From positions 21,430 through 85,429 of the forward strand of contig JAWPHD010011272.1 in NCBI GenBank assembly GCA_037043455.1: 64,000 nucleotides of DNA, read 5' to 3'. A model generated the notes under the pieces. The model saw only the letters and a program-made list of their open reading frames with translations, searched no databases and was not told the origin of the DNA. Shown here piece by piece: positions 43,248 to 53,653 of the stretch. Origin of the DNA: Cyrtodaria siliqua. Its lineage: Eukaryota > Mollusca > Bivalvia > Adapedonta > Hiatellidae. A program made the translations under genes and the position numbers. Each line of letters begins with the position of its first letter. Positions within the stretch are counted from its first letter, which is position 1.

Positions 43248-43791
43248 ATGAAGTTACAACTTATCATCCTTGCCGTTCTTTTTGGAATTGCGGCAGCACG
43301 TTTAAAGAAGGGCTGACACGGAGGTGGATTTGGAAGTGGATATGGTGGCGGTCTAGGAGGTGGATACGGTGGCGGTCTACGACTCGGAGGTGAATACGGA
43401 GGTGGATACGGAGGCGGATACGGAGGTGGATATGGAGGCGGATACGGAGGTGGATACGGAGGTGGATACGGAGGTGGATACGGAGACAGATACGGAGGTG
43501 GCTATGGAGGTGGATTCGGAGGCGGATACGGAGGTAGATACGGTGGCGGATATGGTGGTGGTCTAGGATTCGGAGGTGGATACGGAGGTGGAAAAGGAAG
43601 TTTATTAGTAGTAGGAGGATACGGTGGTGGATTAGGAGGTGGTTATGGAGGTGGATACGAAGGCGGATACGGAGGTAGACACGGAGGTGGATACGGAGGC
43701 GGATTTGGAGGTGGATATGGAGGCGGATACGGAGGTGGGTACGGTGGCGGATATGGTGGCGGATATGGAGGTGGATTCGGTGGTGGTTATG
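43248..43791 (+). pseudogene. GR4: shematrin-like gene, exon 2 with one nonsense codon
   Basis: ATG 8 bp after the acceptor. Signal peptide MKLQLIILAVLFGIAAA, then RLKKG and a TGA at 43314-43316 (codon 23). After this single stop the frame is open for 158 codons of GGGY/GGGF/GGGL repeats, with one GGGKGSLLVV cassette, to TAT-G before GTAAGC (phase 1). The splice sites and exon 3 are intact. The homologous codon in relatives is Gly or Trp-like context (KKGGYG in GR5), so GGA to TGA is the simplest change. Either a very young pseudogene, a null allele segregating in the population, or a base error. If the TGA were absent the product would be a secreted Gly/Tyr-rich matrix protein of about 188 aa. 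Confidence 0.8.
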
Positions 43792-44858
43792 GTAAGCATT
43801 TTTACATTTACAATTAGAAAAACATATAACAGTGTTGACCGAGGTAATTTTATATTGCTTCTTATTTTTCCACAACGACAAACGGCACATAAACGATATG
43901 TTTCCATTTGTTCACAACGACAAACGGCACATAAACGATATGTTTCCATTTGTTCACAACGACAAACGGCACATAAACGATATGTTTCCATTTGTTCACA
44001 ACGACAAACGGCACATAAACGATATGTTTCCATTTGTTCAAAAGTAGGAGTTCTGACATTCCACAACGACAAACGGCACATAAACGATATGTTTCCATTT
44101 GTTCACAACGACAAACGGCACATAAACGATATGTTTCCATTTGTTCAAAAGTAGGAGTTCTGACATTCCACAACGACAAACGGCACATAAACGATATGTT
44201 TCCATTTGTTCACAACGACAAACGGCACATAAACGATATGTTTCCATTTGTTCAAAAGTAGGAGTACTGACATTCCACAACGACAAACGGCACATAAACG
44301 ATATGTTTCCATTTGTTCACAACGACAAACGGCACATAAACGATATGTTTCCATTTGTTCAAAAGTAGGAGTTCTGACATTCCACAACGACAAACGGCAC
44401 ATAAACGATATGTTTCCATTTGTTCACGACGACAAACGGCACATAAACGATATGTTTCCATTTGTTCAAAAATAGGAGTTCTGACATTCCACAACGACAA
44501 ACGGCACATAAACGATATGTTTCCATTTGTTCAAAAACAGGAGTTCTGACATTTACGTTGTTTATATAGAAATTAAGAATCAAGTCCTTAAATGCACTAG
44601 TCTTAACCAATGTCTCTGTAGAACGTGTATAGTTCCCATTTTTGAGTGATAATTTTATAATAAGGGTAGTCTAGTGGTGATTCAGTGAGAACGGTTTACA
44701 AAAACAGTGTGTAACGTTTGTCAGGAGATAATTTTGCTACTTTTGACCTACGTCCAAAACTGGAAAACTGAATGAACAAATAGTTATATATATGTATTGC
44801 AAGTATAACTTATATTTAATTTTATATAATATGTATCAACCTTCTTTTTATTTGACAG
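43792..44858 (+). other. GR4 intron 2 (phase 1)
   Basis: Predicted 1067 bp intron, GTAAGCATTTT to TATTTGACAG, carrying a 42/107 bp minisatellite. Its 3' part aligns inverted with 49500-49605 in GR5. Confidence 0.75.
43871..44555 (+). repeat. 42 bp minisatellite with 107 bp higher-order unit
   Basis: Thirteen copies of a 42 bp unit (CACAACGACAAACGGCACAT, AAACGATATGTTTCCATTTG). The first four are adjacent; later they pair, with a 23 bp spacer (CAAAAGTAGGAGTTCTGACATTC) making a 107 bp period (starts 44062, 44169, 44276, 44383, 44490). Many open frames on both strands here are repeat artefacts. Confidence 0.95.
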
Positions 44859-44881
44859 GCAGGAGGACAAAGAAGTATTAA
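44859..44881 (+). CDS. GR4 exon 3: RRTKKY tail
   Basis: After TTTGACAG, GC-AGG-AGG-ACA-AAG-AAG-TAT-TAA. With the G from exon 2 it gives Gly-RRTKKY and stop. It is shorter than the GR2/GR3 tail (FPVNP lost) yet keeps the basic residues and terminal Tyr, the closest in the window to the published shematrin RRKKY ending. It belongs to a gene with a nonsense codon in exon 2. Confidence 0.75.
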
Positions 44882-45286
44882 ATGCAATCCTCCTCATCAC
44901 AGATACCCTTTGATACCCGACATGAAATATTTGCTAATTAAATCATTTTAAAATCAATTATAGTTAATTTTGTATATTACACTTTTATGACCACTACTGA
45001 AAGAAGCCAAACAGTTAACATATGTTCGTTATTACTGAACATTCAGTTCGTTATTAACCGAGCAGTGTCGCATTTAATATTCACATATGCTTTCTATATA
45101 TTCGGGAAACAGTGTATATGTTTACTCCCGCACCGGTACAGTATAATATACAAACTCTGTACAACAGATTGACCGCCATCATTGGTTACACAGATGAATA
45201 TAGAAAACAGTGATTTACCTTACTTTTGAAATGTTCATGACGCAACTCAGATAAGCGACAGATGATTTCTTGTTGGTTCCTAGTTT

Positions 45287-45890
45287 GACCCGACAGGACT
45301 ACAATTGTATAAGCTGATTCGACAAGGACACCAATGGTATAAAGTAATCCTACATGGGTACCAATGGTATAAGATGATCCTACATGGGCACCAATGGTAT
45401 AAGTGATCCTACATGGACACCAATGGTATAAGGTGATCCTATATGGACACCAATGGTATAAGGTGATCCGAGCCGCCATGGGCACCAATGGTATAAGGTG
45501 ACCCGACAGGACTACAATTGTATAAGCTGATTCGACAAGGACACCAGTGGTATAAGGTGATCCTACATGGGTACCAATGGTATAAGATGATCCTACATGG
45601 GCACCAATGGTTTAAGGTGATCCTACATGGACACCAATGGTTTAAGGTGATCCTATATGGACACCAATGGTATAAGGTGATCCGAGCCGCCATGGGCACC
45701 AATGGTATAAGGTGACCCGACAGGACTACTATTGTATAAGCTGATTCGACAAGGACACCAATGGTATAATGTGATCCGATCCGGCACCAATTGTATAAGG
45801 TGATCGGACATAGACGCCAAAGGAATAAGGTGATTTGACATTGATACCAAATTTATAAAGTGATCCGACCTCAATTATAACGTTATAAGG
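45287..45890 (+). repeat. ~30 bp minisatellite with 213 bp higher-order unit
   Basis: Units such as CACCAATGGTATAAGGTGAT, CCTACATGGG, organised into a 213-214 bp block (GACCCGACAGGACTAC starts at 45287, 45500, 45714). A short inverted counterpart lies at 48240-48370. Confidence 0.9.
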
Positions 45891-46269
45891 TGAAAACCTG
45901 TGTTATTACTACTCCTTCAAACTAATGATTAAATATAACAGCTTTGTCCCACTGATTGTTATTACAGATACAATGACATTCATATTAGTCAGTTAACCAA
46001 AATGGTCACAATGTTTGTTTATATAGAGATAAATGACATATTTGTTATTCGTTACACATGATCAACATGAAACTTTATAGGAACAGTGCCTGTGATGCCC
46101 AAGGCTAAACAAAACATAATACAAAGACTAATACTAAATAATCCATCGCAATGATGAAAAGTCAGAACTAAATACAATGGTATTAGGCTATATTTTGAGC
46201 AATATATTAATTTATTATGAACTCAAGCTATTTTGAAAAGTTGAGGTCATTTTGTTGCCCTTAATATCC

Positions 46270-47186
46270 AATAATTTCACAAAAAGTAGATATAAAAGTC
46301 AACAGGAAATGAAGCATTCAAGAACGACAGTCAACTACAAACACACAGAGAACAAACAACAACCATAATGACGAATGAAAGGGAAGATATGACATCACAA
46401 ACATAAAAAGGGTTAACAATAGGGCTACTGCCTTGGAACGGTCAGTGGCAAAAAAGACACTGTCCTGTTTTAATGTGATGACAGTAGGGTAAGTGTAAGT
46501 GTGAGGTTTGGTGCACCCTAGAACCTGTTTAAACCCCCAGTGGCCTTTGTTGCCACTGACCGTTCCAAGGCGGTAGCCTTATTGTCAACCCTTTTGTGTT
46601 TGTGGCGGCCTCTAAGCTTTTGTTTTTATATATTCATATATACCTGATCATTTATGTGTTATACTTATATTGTCTGTTAATGTTGCATTGTTTGTTAGAG
46701 AATATAGCATAGCGGGGATATCTTTATTTACACTGTCCCGTTTTATTGGGATGACATTAGGATGAGGTTTGGCGCACCCTAGAACCTGGTTTAAACCCCC
46801 AGCGGTCCGTTTTTGCCAATGACGGCTCCAAGGCGGTAGCACTATTGTCTTGCCTTTTAGTCATCTTAAAACTGTTGCTTTAGGCTGAGTGTGGTCCTTG
46901 AATGATATATTTCCTGTTGCTGCTTGTTTCTTTGCGTGCTTTAGGCTGAATGTGTTCCTTGAATGATACATTTTCTGTTGTTGTTTGTTTCTGTGCGTGC
47001 TTTAGGCTGACTGTGTTCCTTGAATAATACATTTCCTGTTGTTGTTTGTTTCTGTGCGTGCTTTAGGCTGACTGTGTTCCTTGAATGATACATTTCCTGT
47101 TGTTGTTTGTTTCTATGCGTGCTTTAGGCTGACTGTGGTCCTTGAATGATACATTTCCTGTTCGACTTTTATATCTATTATTTTAT
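46270..47186. mobile_element. PLE-1 3' UTR pieces, both strands
   Basis: 46280-46455 minus tail. 46456-46605 plus UTR. 46605-47186 plus UTR and tail, in which a 61 bp segment is repeated five times (TAGGCTGA at 46881, 46942, 47003, 47064, 47125), each with TTCCTTGAAT and TTTCCTGTTG. Confidence 0.8.
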
Positions 47187-47199
47187 ATACTATTATATA

Positions 47200-47985
47200 T
47201 TATGGGATGCCGAGTTGTCCGTCGTCCGTCCGTCCGTCCCTCGTTAACTTTTGACTCGTTAAGACGATAGGGCTTTCAATTTTTATCCGAACTTTACCAA
47301 ACTTTAACAGATTGTTAATATTAATGAAAACTCAGACAAGTTCGAAAACCAGCCAGCTCAAACCAGTAACAGTGGAGTTATGGCCCTTGATTTAGTTAAA
47401 AATGCAATAGTTTGCCTCGTTAAGACGATAGGGCCTTCATTTTTCATTTGATCTTTACCAAACTTTACTACATTGTTAATGTCAATAAAAGTTCAGAATT
47501 TTTAAGAACTTTGGCAGGAAGCCTCAGTATGATGTCTAGTTGTGCAAAGCGCGGTATATCAATGACATCTTGGATAAGTTTGAAAACTAGCTAGATCTTG
47601 TCAGTACCGACAGAGTTATGGCCCTTGATTTGTTAAAAAATGCTATTTTGTATTTTCCTTTGTTAAATCTGTAGTTACCTCATTTTTTATCTGAACTTTA
47701 CCAACTTTGTTTAGAATGTTAATATAACCACCCCCAACCCCACCCCCATCCCACACCATCCATTTTTATGAAAATTTCATTCAAAGAAGAAAGTGGGACA
47801 AATTAAAAAATAACCATGCCAGACTAGACACAGCAGACTTATTGCCCATGATCTAAGGCCATCCTAGCCATGTTGTTTTTGCAATGTTTTAAAAGAAGTA
47901 CTGAAGGAAATTTTATATCGATAACCCTTGATATTAGAGCCACTTTAGCCAGTATTTCCAAAAGGCCCACTTGGGCCTCTTGTTA
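47200..47985 (+). repeat. ~160 bp repeat array (R5)
   Basis: Starts with a GTCCGTCCGTCCGTCC run, then diverged units with GTTAAGACGATAGGGC, CTTTACCAAACTTTA, GAGTTATGGCCCTTGATTTAG. It is the reverse-orientation relative of 61540-62330. Occupies the centre of the GR4/GR5 inverted duplication. Confidence 0.75.
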
Positions 47986-48090
47986 TTAAGTCTGTTCGTG
48001 ATAGGTAATATAACGGGCAACACCTCTCACGCCACTAGCACCGGCTTAAGCGTTATTCTACTTTAAAGTCATACACATTTGGGCATCCAC
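47986..48090 (-). repeat. R4 fragment
   Basis: AAGTCTGTTCGTGATAGGTAATATAACGGGCAACACCTCTCACGCC and CTTAAGCGTTATTCTACTTTAAAGTC. Confidence 0.65.
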
Positions 48091-48169
48091 CGTATCTGCC
48101 TTATAAATATATATTGATGATTTCATATATCAGTGTAATTCATATATAAGTGTAAACAAAAATAAGATT

Positions 48170-48480
48170 ATTTTGGATGACTGATTAATATGAATACCAA
48201 TCAGTGGGACAAAGCTGTCTATTTAATCATTAGTGTAAAGGAGTAGTAATTTTCACCTTATGACCTGAGTGTTCATGCCGGATCATCTTATTCCCTTGGT
48301 GTCTATGTTGGATCACCTTATATCATTGGTGTTCATGTAGGATTACCTTATTTATACCGTTGCTTTAGATCCAACTAGAATTGACTTATCATGAACATCT
48401 CAAAAAGTGAGGTTAAACAGTGTTTTCCTATATACGTCTGTGTAAACGACGATGGCGGCCATCTAGGAAATATGACTGTT
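48170..48480 (-). repeat. Inner part of right arm of inverted duplication
   Basis: Complement of 45190-45990: AATCAGTGGGACAAAGCTGT, TAATCATTAGTGTAAAGGAGTAGTAA, a shortened minisatellite (GGATCACCTTATATCATTGG) and CATGAACATCTCAAAAAGTGAGGT. Confidence 0.75.
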
Positions 48481-48574
48481 GTGATCAATATGTTGCATAA
48501 GTAGAGCCAATCAAACCTTTGTCATTTAATCGAGACCGATCCTCTTAAAATATAACACTGATTACAATGGAGTT

Positions 48575-48925
48575 GTTGAAATATAGATATCAAAATCGAA
48601 CAGGAAAAGCAGCATTTAAGGACGACAGTCAACCACAAACACACAGAAACAAAGAACAAATTTGAAGACGAATAAAAGGCCAAATAAGACATCACAAACA
48701 CAAAATAGTATGATAACGGACCTTTGGAAACGGCCGAACACGACACATACAAAATATTGCAGTCTCGGTTTCCTTGAGACTGTTCATGAACGGTAGTGAA
48801 ATATGATAGCTACCACTCACGCCCTCTAGCCCCGGGTTGAGCAGAACTCAATATTCATAAAATCAATAATACATAATTTTAACCATCCCGAAGATGGCAT
48901 GCATATGGCGGTGGACATAGAAAGT
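48575..48925 (-). mobile_element. PLE-1 tail followed by R3 fragment
   Basis: PLE-1 tail 48575-48705 (AAAATCGAACAGGAAAAGCAGC) joined to minus R3 from AGTATGATAACGGACC to CCCGAAGATGGCATGCATATGG. Confidence 0.75.
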
Positions 48926-49135
48926 CTTGTTTCAAGACGTGGGGGCTATCTTGGATTTCGACGAAAATTTATTTTCATCTTATGCTAATAAGGCATATGT
49001 GAATATTGAGTGTGACACTGTTCGGTTATTAATGAACTGAAGGATGTCAGAAGGAAGCTCCATCACATATGGTAACATGTTTTTCTTCTTTCAGTAAAGG
49101 TCATAAAGGTGTTATACAAAGAACTATAACTGATT

Positions 49136-49239
49136 TTAAAATCCTTTAATGAGCAAATATTTCTTGTCGTGTTGCAGGTGTATCTGTGATGAGAATAATT
49201 GAATATAATACTTCTTTGGGTTCACCGGGAACTTCTTGC
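49136..49239 (-). pseudogene. GR5 exon 3 with lost stop
   Basis: After TTTTTTTGACAG (minus) the tail KKFPVNPKKY is intact, but the terminal TAA has become TAT. The frame then runs 23 more codons (YIQLFSSQIHLQ and on) to TAA at 49138-49136. Matches GR3 residue for residue up to the lost stop. Confidence 0.75.
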
Positions 49240-49608
49240 CTGTCAAAAAAAAGAAACACTTCATACAAATTATATAATAGGAAATATAAGCTATACTTGC
49301 ATAAATGAAAACAAATCGTACTTTCTATTCACATATATAATTATGTTTTCATGCAGTTTTCTATTTTTGAAAGCATGACAAAAGTAGCAACTGTCTCCAG
49401 ACATTAGACAATATTAGACACGTATTTGTGTAAACCGTTCATGTTGATCACCACTCGACCACCCGAAGAACGAATAAACATGGATACTGTATACGTTCTA
49501 CAGAGACATTGATGTAAGACTATTATCGATATCAAGCTGACAATAAACAGCATTTAAGGACTTAATTCTTACTTTTCTACATTAACAACGTAAATGTCAG
49601 AACTCTAC

Positions 49609-50240
49609 CAAATCCACCTCCATAACTGCCACCGTATCCACCTCCGAATCCACCTCCGAATACACCTCCATATCCGCCTCCGTATCCACCTCCTAATCCT
49701 AGACCGCCACCATATCCGCCACCGTATCCGCCACCGTATCCACCTCCGTATCCGCCTCCATATCCGCCACCGAATCCACCACCGAATCCTAGACCGCCAC
49801 CGCATCCACCTCCGTATCCGCCACTGAATCCACCTAATCCGCCAACTAAGCCACCTCCTGTATCCACCTCCATACCCGCTTCTGTATCAACCTCCGAATC
49901 CTAGACCGCCACCATATCCGCCAACGTATCCGCCTCCATACCCGTCTCCGTATTCACCTCCTAATCCGAGACCGCCGCCGTACCCTACTCCGTATCCGCC
50001 ACAGAATCCACCTAATCCGCCTCCTAGTCCACCTCCATAACCGCCTCCGTATCCACTTCCTAATCCTAGACCGCCACCGTATCCACCACAAAATCCACCG
50101 CCGTATCCACCTCCGAATCCTAAACCGCCACCATATCCACCATCATGCCCACCTCCAAATCCATCTCCGTATCCACCCTTCTTAAAATTTGCTGCCGCAA
50201 TTCCAAGAAGAACGGCAAGAATGACAAGTTGTAACTTCAT
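49609..50240 (-). pseudogene. GR5: shematrin-like gene, exon 2, broken
   Basis: ATG at 50240 lies 8 bp after the acceptor CATATTGCAG (exon from 50248). Signal peptide MKLQLVILAVLLGIAAA, then NFKKGGYGDG and GGGY/GGGLG(F/L)G repeats. A TGA at 49889-49887 (a Gly codon changed) and an extra base near 49861 break the frame. The repeat continues in the shifted frame to TTT-G at 49609, where the donor is GTAGAG rather than GTAAGC. The phase is still 1. With the lost stop in exon 3 this is the most damaged of the three-exon copies. Lies in the right arm of the inverted duplication opposite GR4. Confidence 0.8.
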
Positions 50241-50639
50241 GGTTTTATCTGCAATATGAAGGTGTTTCATGGTAGTTTTTATCATAAATATTTACTAGAA
50301 GATTGAATCACACTGAACTTTGGTGTGCAGGTTGTTACCAAGGTTTTGTCAGTGGGAATTTGACTAAGCATAAATATATGTTTGATGATTTGAAAGAAAC
50401 CACAAGAAAACACAGTATAATGCTAAAACGTTTATATCGTAGCTAATAGAACTGTGTAGATGTATCTATTTCCAGGAAACATTTACCTACAATAATAACA
50501 TATCAATCATGGCATGTTATTTGTCTAAATGTGGTTGTGATAGTCTGGGTCTGCTTCTGGTGAATCAATATCACAATATATTTAACATAAAGTCAATCCA
50601 TTGTGCAACTACGCTGCTTAGAATCCGATGAGAACAAAA

Positions 50640-51120
50640 CTGAGACAAATGGTCGTATAGAAACCACAGCAATCAAATGCAATGGCATCGTAGGTCCACA
50701 CACAAGCAAAGAGCAAATTAACTATACCATGAAAAGGACAATAGACAAAGAGTGATGCAGACAATGTTACCGACTTGGAACGGTCAGTAGGCAATATGGC
50801 ACACAGTTAGCTTAAAAAGAGTAAGAACTGAGAAATTTGGAAACCGCCGAACACGATAAATACATGACATATTACAGTCTCGGTTTGATTGAGACTGTTC
50901 ATGAACGGTAGTGAAACATGCGTGCTACCGCTCTTGTCCTGGGTTGAGCAGAACTCACTATTTAAAATGTTATATACTGATGTCGATATTTAATCGACTT
51001 TAAGTGTAAACAACGTCGCTATTATCCTGTCTTCGGCTCTCAAAATGACAAGAAAGTGTATAAAGTGTATAAAGTAAAAGGAAACCTCTACAAGTCCACA
51101 TCTAGAGCGTAATTCAAGTG
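50640..51120 (-). mobile_element. PLE-2 3' UTR interrupted by R3 fragment
   Basis: PLE-2 tail 50650-50820 (GTATAGAAACCACAGCAATC, ACCGACTTGGAACGGTCAG) and 50985-51115 (TCGACTTTAAGTGTAAACAACG, AGTCCACATCTAGAG), separated by minus R3 at about 50830-50975. Confidence 0.7.
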
Positions 51121-51189
51121 TGGATATAGTGTTACTGACTATGACGTGTAGTTCTATAGTGTAAACGAGTACAAAGCTACACATTCCAT

Positions 51190-51511
51190 TTTAAAGGGAC
51201 ACAGGGCAATCTTGATATTTTAAAAACTCGGGGCGTCCCGCTAGTTTTTCTACATAAATTCGATTTGTTCAGTCATTAATATTTAGAAGAATAGTATAAA
51301 GCAAATTCTTTTGCATATTACTAACTGTTGATTACATTTCACCAATAGTTTGTTCAAACCTATAGTAGAATAACGAAGAAACTTTGAAAATCAAAATTCT
51401 ATTTAAATATAGGCAAGCAGATTTAAAGTCGAAATAATACTGGATTTATAAATATAGAGGCTAATTTTAATGCTTGATAAAGACTTCAAGATTGCGATGT
51501 GTCCCTTTAAA
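51190..51511. mobile_element. MITE-like element with TTTAAAGGGACACA termini
   Basis: Perfect 14 bp inverted termini TTTAAAGGGACACA / TGTGTCCCTTTAAA extending, with mismatches, through GCAATCTTGA on both sides. 322 bp, non-coding. A target-site duplication was not resolved. Confidence 0.65.
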
Positions 51512-51554
51512 TTGTATACAAAACAAATACGATTTATTCAATATTTTATTACAT

Positions 51555-51775
51555 ATATTATTATTATGGAATTGGGCAACATGCAATGTATATGTAAGAC
51601 GTATAGGAGTAAATTCCTTCACCCACCGCGTCATCAATAGCTGTAATGCGTTACCAGATAATATTGTGACCACAAAAATGTAAACTTATTCAAAACTTAT
51701 TCAAAAGTCAGTTAGACAAGATCTGGAAATCTCAAGGATTGTGGACGACAAGCCTTCGGGGCTTACTATTTCCCC
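51555..51775 (+). mobile_element. CR1/RTE-like LINE, 3' end of RT ORF
   Basis: Translates to NVYVRRIGVNSFTHRVINSC, then NALPDNIV and, after a frameshift, LFKSQLDKIWKSQGLW. This matches the C-terminal 'R.RVI..WN.LP..VV..FK..LD..W' pattern of CR1/RTE/jockey-type LINEs. Short 5'-truncated remnant. Confidence 0.6.
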
Positions 51776-51829
51776 TATCACCACAAGGTAATAACACAAG
51801 GTAAAGATCTCCCCCGTACGAATACGATT

Positions 51830-52290
51830 GGAACACATGTACTCAGAACGATTAAGACGTTGATAAATTATTTTTCAGTAGATGCTAACAATTTGGTATG
51901 AAATTCGATTTCCAATGTGAAAACTTTAGACGCAGTTATAATATTGTTTTGTTATTGATCATGTTGATAAGGTTTTAACATGATGCCATGTTTTTAAAAA
52001 TAAGACATCATTTACTACTTCGTTAAAAAGCGAGAAAACAAACAAAACAAATTTGCAACCATATTTGTTATAATGTTATTCAAAGTTGTTTCAACAGTAA
52101 AATGAAGTTATTAATAACGAGTTCAGCTTGTGGAGAAAATCCTTTTGATATTGAGTGATGGGCGTAGGTTGTAAGTTGTGAGAAATTATATTTTCTGTGT
52201 TTAATATTGCTTGTTAAATTTCGCGGAAGATTTATTTTATTAAAAAAAGACTGCGTCTGATAGGAACTATAATGTCTTGTGAACACGTAT
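51830..52290 (-). other. GR5 intron 1, part shared with GR4
   Basis: Reverse complement of about 42760-43130. Evidence for the inverted duplication reaching through intron 1. No coding sequence. Confidence 0.65.
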
Positions 52291-52489
52291 AGTTCGATCA
52301 GGAATTTATACTAAAACCCAAAACTCACCGGTCTATCTGATCTTAAATCCCCTCCAATCAGGTAATTAGTATGTCACACTATATTAAACTCAATGGAAGT
52401 GCTGCAAATTTAATTCTCTTGCATTTCATGCAATACGCCGTTAAAGGTATTTTATTTCAGATAAACATTACTTGTATAACATATACATG

Positions 52490-53185
52490 TATGTAAATAA
52501 ATACTGAAAAGTGAATCCCTTGGATGCAACAAACACAAACAAGAGAGAAAAGCAGCAGACTCGGTTTTGTTGAATGTATGAAAAGAGAAATTTGGAAATC
52601 GTCGAACATGATACATACAAAAATACTGCAGTCTCGTTTTGACTGAGACTGTTCATGAATTTGTCCAAGTATATTGTTACAATGCTGTATTTAATGTATA
52701 CATATTTGTTTTATGTAAATACTAAATAAACTTTTATAAAAAAGAAAAGGAAAAAGAGACTGTTCTTTTCACGCCCTCTAGCCCCGGGTTGAACAGAACT
52801 CAATAATTAAAAGGTCAATATTACTTAAATTTGAGCCATCCCGAAGATGGTATGCATATGACGGTGAACATGGAACCTTCAATGAGGTATTTTCACCATT
52901 CCATGGCCAGCGGCGTATGGTCCCAGTTTCTAACCAAACGCTTTGCCCTAAATGAGGAAACAATGGGCGAAATAAACAAAATGTAATTTAGTTGGGAGCA
53001 AATGTTATGAAGTCTGCGTATCACAGGTAATAGTCAAACGACTAAATTAAAAAGCCGGCAACATATCCTAAAGGTGATTAAACAATACTCAGAACTATTA
53101 AAGGCTGGAGTAGTGGAACCACCTATTCAAAATTCAAGTAAGAAAACAAAAGTATTTGAGAAAGTACCACCGAATAGTCTGTGTA
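52490..53185 (-). repeat. R4 and R3 elements
   Basis: 52490-52575 R4 (AAAGTGAATCCCTTGGATGC). R3 from 52580, split by about 90 bp of AT-rich sequence (52665-52755), then 52770-53185 (GCCCCGGGTTGAACAGAACTC, CCCGAAGATGGTATGCATATG, CATGGCCAGCGGCGTATGG). Confidence 0.7.
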
Positions 53186-53189
53186 TGAG

Positions 53190-53530
53190 ACCTAATATAA
53201 GAAGCAACACCTTCCCCACCCACTAGTACCCTCTAGTACCCATTAGTACCCACTAGTACCGGCTTAAGTGGTAATCTACTTTAAAGCCACACAGATTGGG
53301 CTTGCCGATCCCCTAACCCTAACACAAAGGACCAGTAAGTAAAACCTTATTGTCGGGACGACCTTTACAGTCACCTCAATGCACTAAACAAACGCTAATG
53401 TGAATTCAATAAATATTGAAAAGGTGATCCCTTGGAAGCCAAAAAACACAAACAGGAGAGAAAAGTTGCAGACTGGGTTTTACTGGGTCTGTTCATGAGA
53501 GGTAATATAAGATGCAACACCTCTCACGAA
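53190..53530 (-). repeat. R4 element, two partial units
   Basis: CACTAGTACCGGCTTAAGTGG and a TAGTACCCACTAGTACC slip, AAAGCCACACAGATTGGGC, GATCCCTTGGAAGCC, then ATGAGAGGTAATATAAGATG..ACACCTCTCACG. Confidence 0.75.
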
Positions 53531-53653
53531 GTTTTTTTAGAAATAATTTAAGCAAAGATTTAAGTTAAGTGTTAAACACACAGTTACAAGTTTAAACATA
53601 TATGTGTGTCGGTGGTGAACAAGGCGTGTGACTGTGGCTCAAAACGCGGTTGT

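Noticed and set aside
43314..43316. Selenocysteine or programmed read-through of the GR4 TGA
   Set aside because: No reason for selenocysteine in a structural protein, no SECIS-like hairpin recognised, and paralogues have ordinary codons.
43832..44549. Overlapping frames on both strands with repeated NDKRHINDMFPFVH / CEQMETYRLCAVCR
   Set aside because: Generated by the 42/107 bp minisatellite inside GR4 intron 2.
45186..45874. Repetitive frames reading HWCPCRITLY
   Set aside because: Translation of the ~30 bp minisatellite.
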